A stretch of 64,000 nt of DNA from Parvibaculum sp040216885 (GCA_040216885.1 JAVJOG010000015.1:1-64000), one strand, 5' to 3'; shown: positions 51,540-60,103, numbered from the stretch's first letter. Notes: generated from the sequence alone by a model not told the origin. Translations and numbers: made by a program.

Positions 51540-52508
51540 ATGGCGAAGGAACACAAGGACGGCTTCGCGCTGTCGCGCCCGCACCCCTATGTCACGCGAA
51601 TGCTGCTCTTCATCGTGCTGGTCTGCTTCGTCGCGGCAATCCTTTTCCCGCAAATCGAAACCGCCTTCATGGCCAATCCGGGATTGAACGGGCTGATCGT
51701 CGGCGTGCTCGTCATCGGTATCCTCTATGCGTTCCGCCAGGTGCTGAGCATCAACCCCGAAGTGAGCTGGGTGAACGAATTTCGCCGCGCCGATCCCGGC
51801 CTCACCATTCCGCCGGCGCCGCGCCTGCTGGCGCCGATGGCCACCATGCTGGGCGACCGCAAGGGCCGCATGCAGCTCAACACGATGTCGATGCGGTCGA
51901 TCCTCGATTCGCTCGGCTCCCGCCTCGACGAGCAGCGCGAAATCTCGCGCTATGTCATCGGCTTGCTGATCTTTCTGGGCCTGCTCGGCACCTTCTGGGG
52001 GCTGCTGATCACGGTGTCGTCCGTCGCCGGCACGATCCAGAGCCTCAACGTCGAAACAGCCGAGGCCGCGACCGTCTTCACCAATCTGAAAGCGGGACTC
52101 GACGGACCGCTGCGCGGCATGGGCACGGCCTTCTCCTCCTCGCTGTTCGGCCTTGCGGGCTCGCTGGTGCTCGGCTTTCTCGATTTGCAGGCGGGGCAAG
52201 CGCAGAACCGCTTCTACAATGAGCTTGAGGAATGGCTCTCGACGGTCACGAATCTTGCCGAGACCGACCCCAACGCGCCTTCGATGCTGGGCGAGACGGC
52301 GCGGCGCCTGCGCAACATCGAACAGGCGCTGGCGGGCGGCGGCGGCGAAGGCGCCAATGCCTCGCTGATGGCGCTGGCCGGCCAGATCACGGCGCTGACC
52401 GAGCAGTTGCGCGGCGAGCAGCAACTGGTCCGGCAACTGGCGCAAAATCAGGAAGCGTTGCGGCCGGTGCTCGAGGAACTGGCGCGCCGCCTCGACGGAC
52501 GGGGCTGA
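51540..52508 (+). CDS. MotA/TolQ/ExbB-like proton-channel protein
   Basis: 322-residue inner-membrane protein with four predicted membrane helices (about 21-37, 50-66, 138-160, 194-216). The family signature is FLGLLGTFWGLLITVSSV, and a second conserved stretch is GLAGSLVLGFLDLQAGQAQNRFYNELE. A long C-terminal tail (about 240-322) predicted as coiled coil follows the last helix. It is followed 6 bp later by a MotB-like gene, so they should form a stator-type ion-driven complex. No flagellar genes are nearby, making a flagellar role unlikely. Confidence 0.8.
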   Translation: MAKEHKDGFALSRPHPYVTRMLLFIVLVCFVAAILFPQIETAFMANPGLNGLIVGVLVIGILYAFRQVLSINPEVSWVNEFRRADPGLTIPPAPRLLAPMATMLGDRKGRMQLNTMSMRSILDSLGSRLDEQREISRYVIGLLIFLGLLGTFWGLLITVSSVAGTIQSLNVETAEAATVFTNLKAGLDGPLRGMGTAFSSSLFGLAGSLVLGFLDLQAGQAQNRFYNELEEWLSTVTNLAETDPNAPSMLGETARRLRNIEQALAGGGGEGANASLMALAGQITALTEQLRGEQQLVRQLAQNQEALRPVLEELARRLDGRG

Positions 52509-52514
52509 CGCAGC

Positions 52515-53537
52515 ATGGCCCTCGCCAACAAACGTATTCGCGGCCGCGCGCCCACCGCCGATTACTGGCCGGGCTTCGTCGACGCCATGTCGAGCCTGCT
52601 GCTGGTGCTGATTTTCCTGCTGACCGTTTTCATGATCACGCAGTTCTTTCTCGGGTTGCTGGTCAGCGACAAGGACTCGGCACTGGACAATTTGCGCAGT
52701 CAGGTCGCCGAACTGGTGAACCAGCTGGCGCTGGAGCGGCGCGAAAAAGCCGATCTCGAAGTCACGATCCTGTCGCTGCAGGATTCGCTGGCCGCCGCCA
52801 CCGCCGAAAGCGAACGCCTCGCCACCATGGCCGAGGACGCGGCCGGCGCCGGCGGCCGTATTGCCGAGCTCGAAAGCCGCCTTTCAGACGAACAGCGCGT
52901 ATCGAACGAGGCACTGGCGCAGGTCGAACTGCTGAACCAGCAGATCGCCGCCCTGCGCCGCCAGCTTGCAACGCTTGAGGCGGCGCTGGAAGCATCCGAA
53001 CAGCGCGACCGGGAATCGCAGGCCCAGATCGCCGATCTCGGCCGCCGTCTCAATGCGGCGTTGGCGCAGAAGGTTCAGGAACTGGCGCGCTACCGTTCGG
53101 AATTCTTCGGCCGCTTGCGGGCCATTCTGGGCGACCGCACCGATATCGAAATCGTCGGCGACCGTTTTGCGATGCAGTCGGAAATCTTCTTCGCCTCGGG
53201 GTCGGCCGACATCAACCCTTCGGGACAGGAACAACTCGACAAGATCGCCGTTGCGGTGCGCGAAATCGCCGCCGAAATTCCCGACGACATCCCCTGGGTC
53301 CTGCGCGTCGACGGACACACCGACGCCAACCCGATCGCGACACCGCAATTCCCGTCGAACTGGTATCTGTCGAGCGCCCGCGCCATCGCTGTCGTCGACT
53401 ACCTCGTCGTGCAAGGCGTTCCGGCGCGAAACCTGGTGGCGGCCGGCTTCGGCGAACATCACCCGCTGGCGGCCGGACGCACGGCGGCCGACAACACGCG
53501 CAACCGCCGCATCGAATTCAAGCTCACCGAGCGTTGA
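52515..53537 (+). CDS. MotB/OmpA-like peptidoglycan-binding motor protein
   Basis: 340 residues: a membrane helix (about 26-50) immediately preceded by Asp23 in the FVDAMSSLLLVLIF segment, as in MotB, then a coiled coil of about 130 residues (55-190) much longer than in MotB. A C-terminal OmpA domain follows (from about 215), with FFASGSADINPSGQEQLDKIA, VDGHTDANP and the NTRNRRIEFKL end. It is the partner of the upstream MotA-like protein. The gene ends tail to tail with the lactonase gene, the stop codons abutting as TGATCA. Confidence 0.82.
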   Translation: MALANKRIRGRAPTADYWPGFVDAMSSLLLVLIFLLTVFMITQFFLGLLVSDKDSALDNLRSQVAELVNQLALERREKADLEVTILSLQDSLAAATAESERLATMAEDAAGAGGRIAELESRLSDEQRVSNEALAQVELLNQQIAALRRQLATLEAALEASEQRDRESQAQIADLGRRLNAALAQKVQELARYRSEFFGRLRAILGDRTDIEIVGDRFAMQSEIFFASGSADINPSGQEQLDKIAVAVREIAAEIPDDIPWVLRVDGHTDANPIATPQFPSNWYLSSARAIAVVDYLVVQGVPARNLVAAGFGEHHPLAAGRTAADNTRNRRIEFKLTER

Positions 53538-54641
53538 TCACCAGGCCTTGATTTCCTTCGACTGCGTACAGACGTGAACTTCCGGCTGGAATACCTGTCC
53601 GAGCAGCATGACGTCGCCATAGCCGGCCGCAACGCTGATACCTGAAATCTCGGTGCCGAGATTGAGATAGATGGTGCCGGCCTTGCCGCCGCCGTTCTCG
53701 CCGGGCTCGACACGCACGACCTGGCTCGGCGACAGCGAGGCCGGGTCGCCCGCATGGGCCATGAAGTCGATGATGTTCGGATGCGCGCCCATCAGCAGCG
53801 AGCCGTCGGGTTGCACGTCGATATTGTCGATGCCCGTCCCGAGCCGCGCCATGTCGATCCCCCGAAGGTCGCCGGTCGCCGCATCGCGCGCGAAAACATG
53901 CAGGCTCATGCCCATCACATCCGCGACATAGATCCTGCTGCCGTCGGCACTGACATTGATGCCATTGGCATAGACGAAGCCGTCCGTAACGAGGCGCGCC
54001 GCCGTGCCGTCGTGATAGACGACATTGGCGTTGCGCAGCAGCAGGACATTGCTGAAAAGCTGGTGCAGCGCGTTCTTCGACGCATGATCGTTGGTGGCAT
54101 AGAAGCTGTCCGGCCCGACGGCAACCACGTCGTTGAGCGACACGAACAACGGATCGGTGACGCTGGCGGCATGGACGAGCGTTCCGTCCGGCGCAATATC
54201 GAAAATCTCGACCGTTTCGGTCCCCGACGCGGGATGATTGACCGCGAAAAGACGCCGCGCACCATCCGCTCCGACATGAAGGTCGATGCCGTGCGGCCGG
54301 AAATCGGCGGGGTTCGACGGTGTCACCGGATAGAGCGCCCATTCGGCCTGCGGCGCGTTGAGGTCGATCGCATAGATGCCGCCGCGCACGGCATCCGAAC
54401 CGGGCAAGCCGGCCTGCACCGCGCGCCTGTCATAAGCCGACACATAGGCAATGCCGCGCTCGTGGTCGATGACGATGTCTTCCGGTCCCGGCACCGCCGC
54501 AATGGCGCGGCAATCGGCGGCGATTTCCTGCCGGATGCCCGTGAAGTAGCCCGCCGCCGCCAGGAAACGCCAGGCGATGACACTGGCGACAATGACCAGT
54601 GCCAACGCGACGTATCCAACAATTTGCCAACGCTTCGACAT
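53538..54641 (-). CDS. Paraoxonase (PON)-like arylesterase/lactonase
   Basis: 367-residue protein with an N-terminal membrane helix (about 8-30) and a propeller domain that follows mammalian PON1 through its whole length. PON1 calcium ligands and active-site residues have clear counterparts: Glu54 in GPEDIVI, His117 in PHGIDLH, His136 in VNHPASGTETVEIF, Asn170 in SLNDVVAVGPDSFYATNDH, Asn226 in YANGINVS, Asp272-Asn273 in IDNIDVQPDG and His287 in GAHPN. Cys44 and Cys358 match the PON1 disulfide pair. PON-type enzymes hydrolyse lactones, including homoserine lactones, and esters. Substrate here is unknown. SMP-30-type lactonases share the fold but not this residue set. Confidence 0.88.
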   Translation of the reverse strand: MSKRWQIVGYVALALVIVASVIAWRFLAAAGYFTGIRQEIAADCRAIAAVPGPEDIVIDHERGIAYVSAYDRRAVQAGLPGSDAVRGGIYAIDLNAPQAEWALYPVTPSNPADFRPHGIDLHVGADGARRLFAVNHPASGTETVEIFDIAPDGTLVHAASVTDPLFVSLNDVVAVGPDSFYATNDHASKNALHQLFSNVLLLRNANVVYHDGTAARLVTDGFVYANGINVSADGSRIYVADVMGMSLHVFARDAATGDLRGIDMARLGTGIDNIDVQPDGSLLMGAHPNIIDFMAHAGDPASLSPSQVVRVEPGENGGGKAGTIYLNLGTEISGISVAAGYGDVMLLGQVFQPEVHVCTQSKEIKAW

Positions 54642-54655
54642 GACGTTCCCCCGAT

Positions 54656-56533
54656 TTATTGAACGCGTCCGGCGGCCGCGCTGATCGCGCCGGGCACCGG
54701 CCCGGACGGCTCGCCCGAAAGATCGCCGGTAAATTGCAGCCGCGCCAGCCGCGCGTAAAGCCCGCCCTGCCGCAGCAACTCGTCATGCGTCCCGGACGCG
54801 ACGACACGCCCCTCCTCCATGACGATGATACGATCGGCCTTGAGCACGGTCGCCAGGCGATGCGCGATGACAAGCGTCGTGCGGTCGCGCATCAGCCCTT
54901 CGAGCGCCTGCTGGACCGCCGCTTCGCTTTCGGCGTCGAGCGCGCTGGTCGCTTCGTCGAGAAGCAGCACCGGCGCATCGCGCAGGATCGCACGCGCAAT
55001 CGCAAGACGCTGGCGCTGGCCGCCCGAAAGCGTGACGCCGCGCTCGCCGACCTGTGTGTCGTAGCCGTCCGGCAGCCGGGCGATGAAATCGTCGATGCGG
55101 GCGGCCCGTGCCGCCGCCTCGATTTCGGCACAGCCCGCATCGGGGCGTCCGTAGCGGATGTTCTCGGCAATCGTCGTGCCGAAGATCACGGTCTCTTGCG
55201 GCACCACCGCGATGCGCGCCCGGACGTCGCGCGGATCGGCGTCGCGCACATCGATGCCATCAAGCGTGATGCGGCCCGATTGCGGATCGTAGAAGCGCAG
55301 TAAAAGCTGGAAGACCGTGCTCTTGCCGGCGCCCGAAGGGCCAACCAGCGCCACGGTTTCGCCGGGACCGACATCGAGCGAGAAACCGCGGAGCGCCGAG
55401 ATGCCCGGCCGTGCCGGATAGGCGAAGGTAATGTTCTCGAAACGGAGTTCCCCGCGCGACGGCGCCGGCAGCGCCAGCGGCGCGGCGGGCGCGGCGATTT
55501 GCGGCTCGACATCGAGAAGCTCCATCAGCCGCTCGGTGGCGCCGGCCGCCATCTGCATGTCGCCCCATATTTCCGAAAGCGCGGCCAGCGCGCCGGAAGC
55601 AAACAGCGCGTAGAGAATGAACTGCGCGAGCGAACCGCCGGTCATCTCGCCGGCCATGACGTCCTTCATGCCGAACCAGATGACACCGACGACGCTCGAA
55701 AGCCCGAGAAAGAAAATCAGCGCCGTCAGCACCGCCCGGGCGACGATGCGCGCCCGCGCGGTGTCGAACGAACGCTCGACCGTGTCGAAAAACTGCTTCC
55801 GGTCGTGCTCCTCATGCGTGAAGGCCTGCACGGTCTGGATCGCGTTGAGACTTTCGGTGCCGAAAGCGCTCGTATCCGCCAGCCGGTCCTGCGCCGAGCG
55901 CGACAGACGCCGCACCCAGCGGCCGAGAAACACCAGCGGCAGCACGATCATCGGGATGGCGAAGAGAACGAGGCTCGAAAGGCGCGGGCTGGTGAAGACC
56001 ATCATCGACACCGCGCCGACGAAGAGGAAGAGGTTGCGCAACGCGATGGACGCCGAGGAACCGACCACCGTCTTGATCAGCGTCGTGTCGGCGGTAAGCC
56101 GCGACAGCACTTCGCCCGTGCGCGTCAGCTCGAAAAACGACGGCGACAGTTTCAGCACATGCGCATAGACAGCCTGCCTGAGGTCGGCGACCACACGCTC
56201 GCCGAGCCAGCTGACGAAATAAAACCGTGCGGCGCTCGCAACGCCAAGCACCAGCGCAACGGCGATCAGCGCCAGGAAATAGCGATCGATGAAGGCCGCC
56301 GTCGCGCCGTTGTCGGCCTCGTTTAGGAGATCGACCAGCCGCCCGCCGGCCATCGGAATGGCGAGCGTCGCCAGCGTCGCGAGGATGAGCGCCAGAACGG
56401 CCAGCGCCACCATGCCGCGATAGACCGCGAGAAACGGCACGAGCCGCAGGATCGGACGGACCTGCTTGGCAGGGCGTCGCCGTTGCGCCTCTTCCTCGAT
56501 GGCCTCGACGACCGGGTTCGATGTGTCGCTCAT
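54656..56533 (-). CDS. ABC transporter fusion (membrane and ATPase domains), MsbA-like
   Basis: Half-transporter of 625 residues in which a six-helix exporter domain (about 25-330) is joined to an ATPase domain. The ATPase has Walker A LVGPSGAGKSTVF, the signature VTLSGGQRQRLAIARAI and Walker B APVLLLDEATSALD. It is likely a lipid or drug exporter that works as a homodimer. Start ATG 56533 was taken; an upstream short Lys-rich extension is not conserved. It follows the PON-like gene head to tail (15 bp), suggesting one transcript. Confidence 0.9.
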   Translation of the reverse strand: MSDTSNPVVEAIEEEAQRRRPAKQVRPILRLVPFLAVYRGMVALAVLALILATLATLAIPMAGGRLVDLLNEADNGATAAFIDRYFLALIAVALVLGVASAARFYFVSWLGERVVADLRQAVYAHVLKLSPSFFELTRTGEVLSRLTADTTLIKTVVGSSASIALRNLFLFVGAVSMMVFTSPRLSSLVLFAIPMIVLPLVFLGRWVRRLSRSAQDRLADTSAFGTESLNAIQTVQAFTHEEHDRKQFFDTVERSFDTARARIVARAVLTALIFFLGLSSVVGVIWFGMKDVMAGEMTGGSLAQFILYALFASGALAALSEIWGDMQMAAGATERLMELLDVEPQIAAPAAPLALPAPSRGELRFENITFAYPARPGISALRGFSLDVGPGETVALVGPSGAGKSTVFQLLLRFYDPQSGRITLDGIDVRDADPRDVRARIAVVPQETVIFGTTIAENIRYGRPDAGCAEIEAAARAARIDDFIARLPDGYDTQVGERGVTLSGGQRQRLAIARAILRDAPVLLLDEATSALDAESEAAVQQALEGLMRDRTTLVIAHRLATVLKADRIIVMEEGRVVASGTHDELLRQGGLYARLARLQFTGDLSGEPSGPVPGAISAAAGRVQ

Positions 56534-56723
56534 GCCTTGGCGCCGGTTCTTCTTTTTTTGCGGGACCGGCCACACTAGCCGCTCGGGATCACCCCGTGGA
56601 TAAGTTCAGCGCCCGGTATAGCAATGCCCGCCCCGCCGCCGCAATGCCGGTGCCGCCCGGCCGCCGCGGCATGAGCGCGCAAAGCCTTGATTTCAGGGTC
56701 CAAAACGCGCCCCGCATCGCGGC

Positions 56724-56752
56724 TTGCATGGACCCCGCCCGTTCGCTATAAG
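56724..56752 (+). promoter_or_regulatory. Sigma-70-type promoter for rpmE
   Basis: TTGCAT (56724-56729) and TATAAG (56747-56752) with a 17-bp spacer, about 80 bases upstream of the rpmE ATG. It is one of the few close matches to the consensus in the window. The short leader that follows has a GC-rich hairpin near 56766-56800. Confidence 0.65.
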
Positions 56753-56832
56753 CCCCCAATTCCGGCAGCGCGGCGCTTCCGCCGGGGAGCGCCCGGAGCG
56801 CGCCGTTTTCAATTCGGGAAGGCGATAAGCCC

Positions 56833-57060
56833 ATGAAGAAAGAGACCCATCCGGACTATCACTTCATCACCGTGACGATGAACGATGGCACGACCTTCCA
56901 GACGCGCTCGACCTATGGGTCGGAAGGCGCCACGCTGGTGCTCGACATCGACCCGACGACGCACCCGGCATGGACCGGCGGCGGCCAGCAGATCCTCGAT
57001 CGCGGCGGCCGTGTCAGCCGCTTCAAGAAGAAGTTCGGCTTCATCGGCGGCAACAGCTGA
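56833..57060 (+). CDS. rpmE: 50S ribosomal protein L31 (zinc-free type)
   Basis: 75-residue ribosomal protein with the family start MKKETHPDYHFITVTMNDGTTFQTRSTYG and the FKKKFGF C-terminal basic patch. The CxxC zinc ligands of the C+ form are absent, so this is the C- (zinc-independent) form. GGGAAGGCGATAAGCCC gives a ribosome site. A terminator follows. Confidence 0.95.
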   Translation: MKKETHPDYHFITVTMNDGTTFQTRSTYGSEGATLVLDIDPTTHPAWTGGGQQILDRGGRVSRFKKKFGFIGGNS

Positions 57061-57083
57061 GCCGACGGCACTATCGAAACATG

Positions 57084-57113
57084 AAAAAGCCCCGCATTTG
57101 CGGGGCTTTTTTG
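57084..57113 (+). terminator. Intrinsic terminator after rpmE
   Basis: AAAAGCCCCGC - ATTTG - CGGGGC followed by T6G on the plus strand, 25 bases after the stop codon. The A-run on the left makes it usable from the minus strand for rcdA too. Confidence 0.92.
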
Positions 57114-57132
57114 TTGCGGCAACGGGAAAACC

Positions 57133-57723
57133 TTACTCGGGCCGGCGCTTGCGGCGGCCGAACTGCGGACGCGGGAAGTCGGCGGAAAGGCTCTCGCGGT
57201 AGAAGGCTTCGACGCGCTGCATCTGCTCGGCCAGCGGATGGTTGTGCGCCGGGCCGGCGACGGGCTCGCGGAGCCGCGCATCAAGGCGCTCGACCCGCGC
57301 ATAGAGGCGCTCCGAACGCTCGATCAGTTCCAGCAGGCGCTGCGGCAGTACATCCGCGCCGGCAAAGCGCGGCTGGCGGGCGATTTCCTTGGTGGCGAGC
57401 CGGTATTTCTCGGAATTGGCCTCCTCGGCCGTCATCTCGCCTTCATGCACGGCCTTGCGTACCAGCAGCCAGGAGGCGACCTGCATCAGCCGCGTGGTGA
57501 GACGCATGCTTTCGCCCGCATAGGCGAGCGAGGCCTCGCGCGGCAGCGCCTTGGCGGCCTCACGACCGGCGCCGTCGAGATAGGCCGAGGTTTCCTCGAC
57601 CAGCCGCATGCCCTCGCCATAGGTGCGCTGGAAGAGCCCCGACGCCATGAATTCGCTCAAGGTGACGCATTCGGCTTCGGCAAAGCCGATTTCGTCGCCG
57701 CCCGTGATCTCGTGAACACTCAT
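57133..57723 (-). CDS. rcdA: RcdA homologue (DUF1465 family), regulator of CtrA degradation
   Basis: In Caulobacter RcdA is an adaptor that helps ClpXP degrade the cell-cycle master regulator CtrA. The 196-residue protein carries the family core: TYGEGMRLVEETSAYLDGAGR, then LAYAGESMRLTTRLMQVASWLL and EGEMTAEEANSEKYRL. The C-terminal tail is basic and Arg/Pro-rich. Function in this organism is inferred from family. Upstream lie a small-RNA candidate and a CtrA-box-like site. Confidence 0.85.
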   Translation of the reverse strand: MSVHEITGGDEIGFAEAECVTLSEFMASGLFQRTYGEGMRLVEETSAYLDGAGREAAKALPREASLAYAGESMRLTTRLMQVASWLLVRKAVHEGEMTAEEANSEKYRLATKEIARQPRFAGADVLPQRLLELIERSERLYARVERLDARLREPVAGPAHNHPLAEQMQRVEAFYRESLSADFPRPQFGRRKRRPE

Positions 57724-57816
57724 CCCTCAAACCCCTGATACCGCCCCATTGCGGGACATTCAGGGTCTGAAGGATCAATATCCGTGCCATCGGAACGGGA
57801 CAGGCGCCATCCGGAC

Positions 57817-57932
57817 AAAAAAGAGCCGCGGGGAAAGCCCGCGGCTCAAGTTCTAACAGGGAGGCGTCAAACAGAGTGGATAGGAGCCACTCAGAAATCC
57901 AGAGAACTGGATTACGCAAGGTCACCCTAGCG
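57817..57932 (-). ncRNA. Small RNA candidate with anti-Shine-Dalgarno loops and a strong terminator
   Basis: On the minus strand three hairpins follow one another. AATCCAG-TTCT-CTGGATT is at 57896-57913. GAGTGG-CTCCTAT-CCACTC is at 57874-57892, with a CTCCT loop complementary to ribosome sites. A terminator stem GAGCCGCGGG/CCCGCGGCTC is at 57823-57847, followed by T6. A CCTCCCT sequence lies single-stranded between the last two. No gene runs through; a short in-frame run of about 35 codons exists but lacks a good start. It is about 115 nt, beginning near 57932 if the promoter below is used. This is the architecture of trans-acting sRNAs. Confidence 0.6.
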
Positions 57933-57941
57933 ACATCACTC

Positions 57942-57967
57942 CTAACAGGAAGTTAATCTTGTGGCAA
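57942..57967 (-). promoter_or_regulatory. CtrA-box-like site and promoter for the small RNA
   Basis: On the minus strand TTGCCA (57962-57967) is followed after 17 bases by TAGGAG (57939-57944). Between them TTAA-CTTCCTG-TTAG (57942-57956) matches the CtrA consensus TTAA-N7-TTAA at seven of eight bases. A CtrA site here would link the small RNA to the cell cycle, in keeping with rcdA next door. This is inference. Confidence 0.4.
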
Positions 57968-58058
57968 TTTGACGCGCTGTCAGTTCAGTCGAGAGAGGTC
58001 GAACACTGTGACGACGCAACTAAAAGCGCTGTATTTTTAACGTGTTAACTAAGCGTGT

Positions 58059-58259
58059 CTATTTTTTGAACAATGCCTCGGCCGCCGACAGCGATCCGCG
58101 CTTTTTGACGAGCTGGTCCTGAATTCGCGCAATTTCACCTCCAAGCGCGGTGATTCGTTCCTCCAGCTCCTCGATCCCGAGCAGGCTCAAATCCTCTTTC
58201 GCGAGCGCTGCCAGCGCCTCGTCGCGCCGTTTGCGCGGCTCCAGATCGTCCCTGTCCAT
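58059..58259 (-). CDS. DUF1192 small protein
   Basis: 66-residue small protein of the alphaproteobacterial DUF1192 family: N-terminal MDRDDLEPRKR, a coiled-coil core GIEELEERITALGGEIARIQDQLVKKRG, and the AAEALFKK end. Homologues have about this length. The short start at 58259 was kept because the much longer open frame upstream lacks family resemblance. Role unknown. Its 3' side runs into an intergenic region that holds the small RNA. Confidence 0.8.
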   Translation of the reverse strand: MDRDDLEPRKRRDEALAALAKEDLSLLGIEELEERITALGGEIARIQDQLVKKRGSLSAAEALFKK

Positions 58260-58349
58260 AACACTTGGCCTCCTTCGTCGCTCCCGGTTGCCAGTTTGGG
58301 GAGGTCCCGCTAGACCTGCAAGCCGATCCCGCCGCCGGAGGACAGCGCC

Positions 58350-59348
58350 TTGCCCAACCTGCCCGAGACCATGACGGCCATCGCGATCCGCGAGCCCGGA
58401 GGCCCGGACGTGCTGGAAAGCCGAAGGATTCCGAGGCCCCACCCCGGCCATGGCGAAATCCTGATCAAGGTTGCCGCCGCCGGCGTCAACCGCCCCGACA
58501 CGATCCAGCGCATGGGCCTCTATCCGCCGCCGCCCGGCGCCCCGGAAACGCCGGGGCTTGAGGTCGCCGGCGAGGTCGTGGCCGCAGGACCGGGCGTTTC
58601 GATGTGGAAGGCGGGCGACAAGGTCTGCGCGCTGGTGGGCGGTGGCGGCTACGCCGAATACTGTCTCGCGCACGAGACGCACACCCTGCCCGTGCCGCAG
58701 GGACTGTCGATGACGGAAGCGGCGGCGCTGCCCGAAACCTTTTTCACCGTCTGGACCAATGTCTTCGAGCGCGGCGGCCTGAAGGCCGGCGAGACTTTCC
58801 TCGTGCATGGCGGCTCGAGCGGCATCGGCACGACGGCAATCCAGCTTGCGCGCCTCTTCGGCGCCAAGGTCATCGCGACAGCGGGCTCGGCCGAGAAATG
58901 TGCGGCCTGCCTGAAGCTCGGCGCCGACGCGGCGATCAACTACCGCGACGCCGATTTCGTCGCCGAGACGAAGCGGCTGACGGACGGGCGCGGTGCAGAT
59001 GTCATCCTCGACATGGTGGGCGGCGACTATATAGCGCGCAACATTCAGGTGGCCGCGACCGGCGGGCGCATCGTTTCTATCGCCTTCCTGAACGGGCCGA
59101 CGGCGGAGGTGAATTTCCTCCCCGTAATGCTGAAGCGGCTGACGCTGACGGGATCGACACTCCGCCCACGGAGCATCGAGGAAAAGGCGGCACTTGCCCG
59201 GGCCTTGCGCGAAAAGGTATGGCCGCCGATCGAGGCAGGGCGCATACAACCCTTGATAGATACGGTCTTTCCGCTGGCCGACGCCGCGAAAGCGCATGCC
59301 CTTATGGAAAAGAGCAGCCATATCGGCAAGATAATCCTGACCGTTTGA
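58350..59348 (+). CDS. NAD(P)H:quinone oxidoreductase, zinc-independent MDR (PIG3-like)
   Basis: 332-residue medium-chain dehydrogenase/reductase. It has the N-terminal MTAIAIREPGGPDVL, NRPDTIQRMGLYPPPPGAPETPGLEVAGEV, and the Rossmann motif HGGSSGIGTTAIQLARLFGAKVIATAGS. Zinc ligands of alcohol dehydrogenases are missing, so a quinone or enone reductase is likely. Start TTG 58350 has a good GGAGGA site upstream; ATG 58371 is an alternative that removes seven residues. Confidence 0.85.
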   Translation: MPNLPETMTAIAIREPGGPDVLESRRIPRPHPGHGEILIKVAAAGVNRPDTIQRMGLYPPPPGAPETPGLEVAGEVVAAGPGVSMWKAGDKVCALVGGGGYAEYCLAHETHTLPVPQGLSMTEAAALPETFFTVWTNVFERGGLKAGETFLVHGGSSGIGTTAIQLARLFGAKVIATAGSAEKCAACLKLGADAAINYRDADFVAETKRLTDGRGADVILDMVGGDYIARNIQVAATGGRIVSIAFLNGPTAEVNFLPVMLKRLTLTGSTLRPRSIEEKAALARALREKVWPPIEAGRIQPLIDTVFPLADAAKAHALMEKSSHIGKIILTV

Positions 59349-59524
59349 GCCAATTTTTGCGCGGCCTCATTCGCGCCCGAAATCATCACAGTCTCTCCAC
59401 TAAATCGTCATAAGCCTCCTCGAAGGTCCGGTCCTCGGCGGCATCGCCCGCCGGGCATCGCCGTCCGCGCGATGCCGCTCACGGTCGCAAGACCCGATCT
59501 TCCACGACGCAAAGGAGAACACCG

Positions 59525-60085
59525 ATGACGAACCTCAAAAGATTCATGCTTGCCGCCGTCTTTGCCGCGGCAACATCGGTTTCGCTTGGCGCGGTTCAAA
59601 GCGCTCATGCGGCAACCGCCGAAGACCTGAACAAGGAAGCCGCACACGCGCTCGACAAGCTCTACGAGACCAATGCGGTCGCGAAGGACATCGGCGAACA
59701 GGCGCAGGCGATCCTCGTCTTCCCGAACATCGTCAAGGCCGGTCTCGTTTTCGGCGGAGCCTATGGCGAGGGCGTCCTCAACGAAAACGGCGAGGTGCAG
59801 CGCTACTACAATTCCGTGACGGGCTCCTGGGGCCTGCAGGCGGGCGCGCAGTCCTACGGCTATGCCGTTTTCCTGATGAACGACGAGGCGGTGAACTACC
59901 TGAAGGAATCGCATGGTCTTGAGATCGGCGTCGGTCCGACGGTGGTCGTCGTCGACGAGGGCGCGGCCAAGAACCTCTCGACCTCGACGCTGAAGGAAGA
60001 TGCCTATGCCTTCATCTTCGACCAGAAGGGCCTGATGGCCGGCGTCAGCATCGAGGGCACCAAGATCACCGAGATCAAGCGCTAA
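59525..60085 (+). CDS. SYLF-domain (YSC84-like) secreted protein
   Basis: 186-residue precursor with a signal peptide (about 8-29, ending near SAHAAT) and a SYLF/Ysc84 lipid-binding domain: AKDIGEQAQAILVFPNIVKAGLVFGGAYGEGVL and GSWGLQAGAQSYGYAVFLMNDEAV. Bacterial members bind membranes; role otherwise unclear. Preceded by AAAGGAGAACACC. A strong terminator follows. Confidence 0.85.
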   Translation: MTNLKRFMLAAVFAAATSVSLGAVQSAHAATAEDLNKEAAHALDKLYETNAVAKDIGEQAQAILVFPNIVKAGLVFGGAYGEGVLNENGEVQRYYNSVTGSWGLQAGAQSYGYAVFLMNDEAVNYLKESHGLEIGVGPTVVVVDEGAAKNLSTSTLKEDAYAFIFDQKGLMAGVSIEGTKITEIKR

Positions 60086-60103
60086 ACACGGCGCCCGCCA
60101 TTG

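Noticed and set aside
51540..53537. Zorya anti-phage system (ZorA/ZorB)
   Set aside because: The MotA/MotB-like pair resembles ZorAB, but no ZorC, ZorD or ZorE gene lies in the window; flanking genes are suhB and a lactonase.
56589..56834. An 81-codon minus-strand frame between the ABC transporter and rpmE
   Set aside because: No ribosome site, no recognisable domain, and it covers the rpmE promoter region.
58059..59321. A 420-codon minus-strand frame extending the DUF1192 gene
   Set aside because: Only the last 66 codons resemble DUF1192; the rest lies opposite the quinone oxidoreductase and is a shadow.
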